Shown piece after piece: positions 62,467-64,000 of a stretch of 64,000 nt of DNA (position 1 is its first letter; each line of letters starts with the position of its first letter). The position numbers were made by a program, and so were the translations under genes. Location of the stretch: assembly GCA_003010405.1 (NCBI GenBank), contig PJLO01000009.1:62001-126000 (forward strand), written 5' to 3'. Origin of the DNA: Acidobacteriota bacterium (lineage in GTDB: Bacteria; Acidobacteriota; Terriglobia; Terriglobales; Acidobacteriaceae). A model generated the notes under the pieces. The model ran no database searches. It had not been told where the DNA came from and saw only the letters and a list, made by a program, of their open reading frames with translations.

Positions 62467-64000
62467 ATGAATGCCAACGATCTGCAGATTGGCGATCTAC
62501 TCGCCCAGAGAGCCCCCTATCAGGTTCCGAAGTATCAGCGGTCGTATGCCTGGGAAGAAGAGGAACTGAAGGACTTTATAAATGATCTGGAGAATGCGTT
62601 TCTGGCCAGACAAAAGAGCGCTCCTAAAAGACACTTCTTTGGGGGACTGGTGTGTCTGCAACATGTTGCGCAGAACGCACTCGGTCGCAGATACGAGGTT
62701 ATAGATGGGCAGCAGCGCCTTGCTACATTTGGGCTTTTTTTTGCCCGGTTGCACCATTGGAACAATGCAATAGCTCGTGATTGCGAGATTGCCGGCGAAG
62801 CCGACAATGCCGAACTCGCGGAAGCCCGCGCCAAAGGAATTAGAACTAATTTGTTGCAGTATGCTGACGAGATCGATGGAAAACCGGTACAGCAACCGAG
62901 GGTCGTGCTGTCCAAGGCAGACAAGGATTTCTACGCGGCACTATTGGCAGGCACAACGCTGACGCCATCGCGCGAATCACACAGGATGCTGATCAAAGCT
63001 AACAGCAGCATCAACGAATTCATTAAACGGCTTCTTGGCACGCAAGACAACAAGTCAAAGTTGACGGTATTAGGAATTCTATTCAAGGCTGCGACTGACG
63101 ATTGCCATGTGGTACATCTGGTCAGCGAATCTAAAGATGAGGCGTATCGTCTGTTTGAAGTCCTGAATGATCGGGGTAGAAGCCTCAGTGAAGGAGATTT
63201 GCTTCGGTCCACCACGTTGGAGCGCCTTGAAGGATCAGATGCGCTCCAAGAGCAGGCTCAGGTGATTTGGGACGAACTTTTAGCGGCTAAGGCGAGCCAT
63301 GTCGATCATTTCTTGCGTGTCTATTATGCTTCTCGGGTCGGGAAACGCGCTGGCCACCGGAGCCTATTCGATGACTTCCTAAATGAGTTCTTTCCGCGTA
63401 CTCTGTCGCACGCTCAAATCATTGAACAGCTCGCACTCATCCGATCTGCATTCGTATTCTACAATTGCATTTCCGAAGGTGAATGGCCATATGAAGAGAG
63501 CAGTGCCACGGTGTGGGAGCGGAATCGGCTCAAGCTCTTGCTGCTCGTACTAAAGAACGAACTTTCTCTTCCTTTGCTTCTTGCATCGTGCGACCTCACA
63601 GAGAAGAACTTCGCAGCAGTGGTCCATATTCTGGAATTCTCAGTGTTTCGCTATATTCATTGCTGCCGACAGCACCCCAGCAAGCTGGATAGTATTTTTC
63701 TCGCAAACGCTGTGGAAATACGAAAATCTCCAAAAGACTATAAGACGTCGGCACTCAGGGCTGGTCTAAAGACACTGCAAGATACGTATGCAGGCGATGA
63801 CGTATTTAGCCAAGGCATTCGATCCGAGCTCGTGTATCGGGAAAAAGCCGGAAATACAGTCCCAAAGTACTTCCTTACCACCATTGAACAATTTCACGCG
63901 TGGTACAAGGCAGGCGCGGCTGGTGTGCCAAAGTGCAAAGATAAATCGTCAGTTTACGATTTCGGTCAGATCGAGATCGAGCACGTATATCCTCGTAATG
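62467..64000 (+). CDS. GmrSD-type DUF262/DUF1524 nuclease (3' end outside window)
   Basis: A partial protein of at least 511 residues. The N-terminal DUF262 domain begins MNANDLQIGDLLAQ, with YQVPKYQRSYAWEEEEL and the DGQQRL motif at residue 80, which belongs to the ParB-like NTPase fold. The visible end has IEIEHVYPRN, the start of the DUF1524 HNH motif (H506, N511), typical of the GmrSD/BrxU type. Members cleave modified phage DNA. The frame is open with no stop through 64000, so it continues beyond the window. The start ATG at 62467 has GGAAGG upstream. Confidence 0.9.
   Translation, partial: MNANDLQIGDLLAQRAPYQVPKYQRSYAWEEEELKDFINDLENAFLARQKSAPKRHFFGGLVCLQHVAQNALGRRYEVIDGQQRLATFGLFFARLHHWNNAIARDCEIAGEADNAELAEARAKGIRTNLLQYADEIDGKPVQQPRVVLSKADKDFYAALLAGTTLTPSRESHRMLIKANSSINEFIKRLLGTQDNKSKLTVLGILFKAATDDCHVVHLVSESKDEAYRLFEVLNDRGRSLSEGDLLRSTTLERLEGSDALQEQAQVIWDELLAAKASHVDHFLRVYYASRVGKRAGHRSLFDDFLNEFFPRTLSHAQIIEQLALIRSAFVFYNCISEGEWPYEESSATVWERNRLKLLLLVLKNELSLPLLLASCDLTEKNFAAVVHILEFSVFRYIHCCRQHPSKLDSIFLANAVEIRKSPKDYKTSALRAGLKTLQDTYAGDDVFSQGIRSELVYREKAGNTVPKYFLTTIEQFHAWYKAGAAGVPKCKDKSSVYDFGQIEIEHVYPRN

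Larger units (their letters stand above)
51632..64000. mobile_element. integrative element, left end (truncated by window)
   Basis: From the tRNA-Ala 3' end, the sequence carries a tyrosine recombinase, an excisionase-like HTH gene, a LysR regulator, several unknown genes, ParB-like and ArdC-like genes and a DUF262 nuclease. This is the content of integrative or mobilizable islands. No relaxase, coupling protein or type IV secretion gene is visible, so mobility by conjugation is unproven. The right end is outside the window. Confidence 0.65.

Noticed and set aside
1-64000. CRISPR array or rRNA operon
   Set aside because: No regular direct repeats with spacers and no rRNA-like sequence were seen. 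The 30-base coding repeats at 30600-30689 are in-frame protein repeats, not CRISPR.
51632-64000. second att copy (attR) inside the window
   Set aside because: No second copy of the tRNA-Ala 3' sequence was noticed before 64000, so the element's right end must lie outside.

Overview
The window looks like chromosomal DNA of a Gram-negative soil-type bacterium, most probably an Acidobacteriota member (Terriglobia/Koribacter-like). This is an inference from gene content: Omp85 and TamB outer-membrane assembly proteins, KdsC for Kdo synthesis, a DipZ-type CcdA-thioredoxin fusion, a diaminopimelate pathway with DapD, and many GTG/TTG starts. No rRNA or other decisive taxonomic marker is present.

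Layout. (1) 0.07-0.7 kb: a TetR-type regulator. (2) 0.9-15.6 kb: a collinear Wzx/Wzy-type exopolysaccharide locus with a Wzz/BY-kinase, a Wza-like export protein, a methyltransferase, flippase, polymerase, six glycosyltransferases, a WcaF-like acyltransferase and a small secreted basic protein. Several genes overlap at ATGA-type junctions. No initiating phosphoglycosyl transferase is visible. (3) 15.6-22.0 kb, minus strand: a three-gene unit of an HgdB-like 2-hydroxyacyl-CoA-dehydratase-type protein, a radical SAM protein, and a 1125-residue double activase with a DUF2229-like region. It looks like a very large activase protein split in two with a radical SAM gene between the parts. (4) 22.5-30.3 kb, minus strand: an Omp85/BamA protein with seven apparent POTRA domains, a SurA-N-like chaperone without a PPIase domain, and TamB.

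(5) 30.5-38.1 kb: a repeat-bearing secreted protein, an MFS transporter, an ECF sigma factor with a small zinc-binding anti-sigma candidate, shikimate kinase, a secreted protein of unknown function, a GT87-like mannosyltransferase and another polytopic membrane protein. (6) 38.5-42.6 kb: asd-lysC-dapB-dapA, closed by a strong terminator. dapD lies alone at 50.5 kb. (7) 42.9-50.3 kb: an iron-permease-family protein, a GT4/PIG-L deacetylase pair, kdsC, DipZ, and a FUSC efflux protein preceded by a possible membrane-fusion-protein remnant.

(8) 51.6 kb to the end: a tRNA-Ala(GGC) gene whose 3' end abuts a tyrosine recombinase, which marks the left edge of an integrative element. The element carries an excisionase-like HTH protein, a LysR regulator, a zinc-ribbon protein, three unrelated proteins with HEPN-like R-X(n)-H motifs, a Sel1-repeat protein, a ParB-like protein, a small unknown protein, an ArdC-like antirestriction protein and a GmrSD-type DUF262/DUF1524 nuclease running off the window. 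The accessory genes look like defence and anti-defence cargo. The best candidates for undescribed biology are the split activase/radical SAM operon and the HEPN-rich block.
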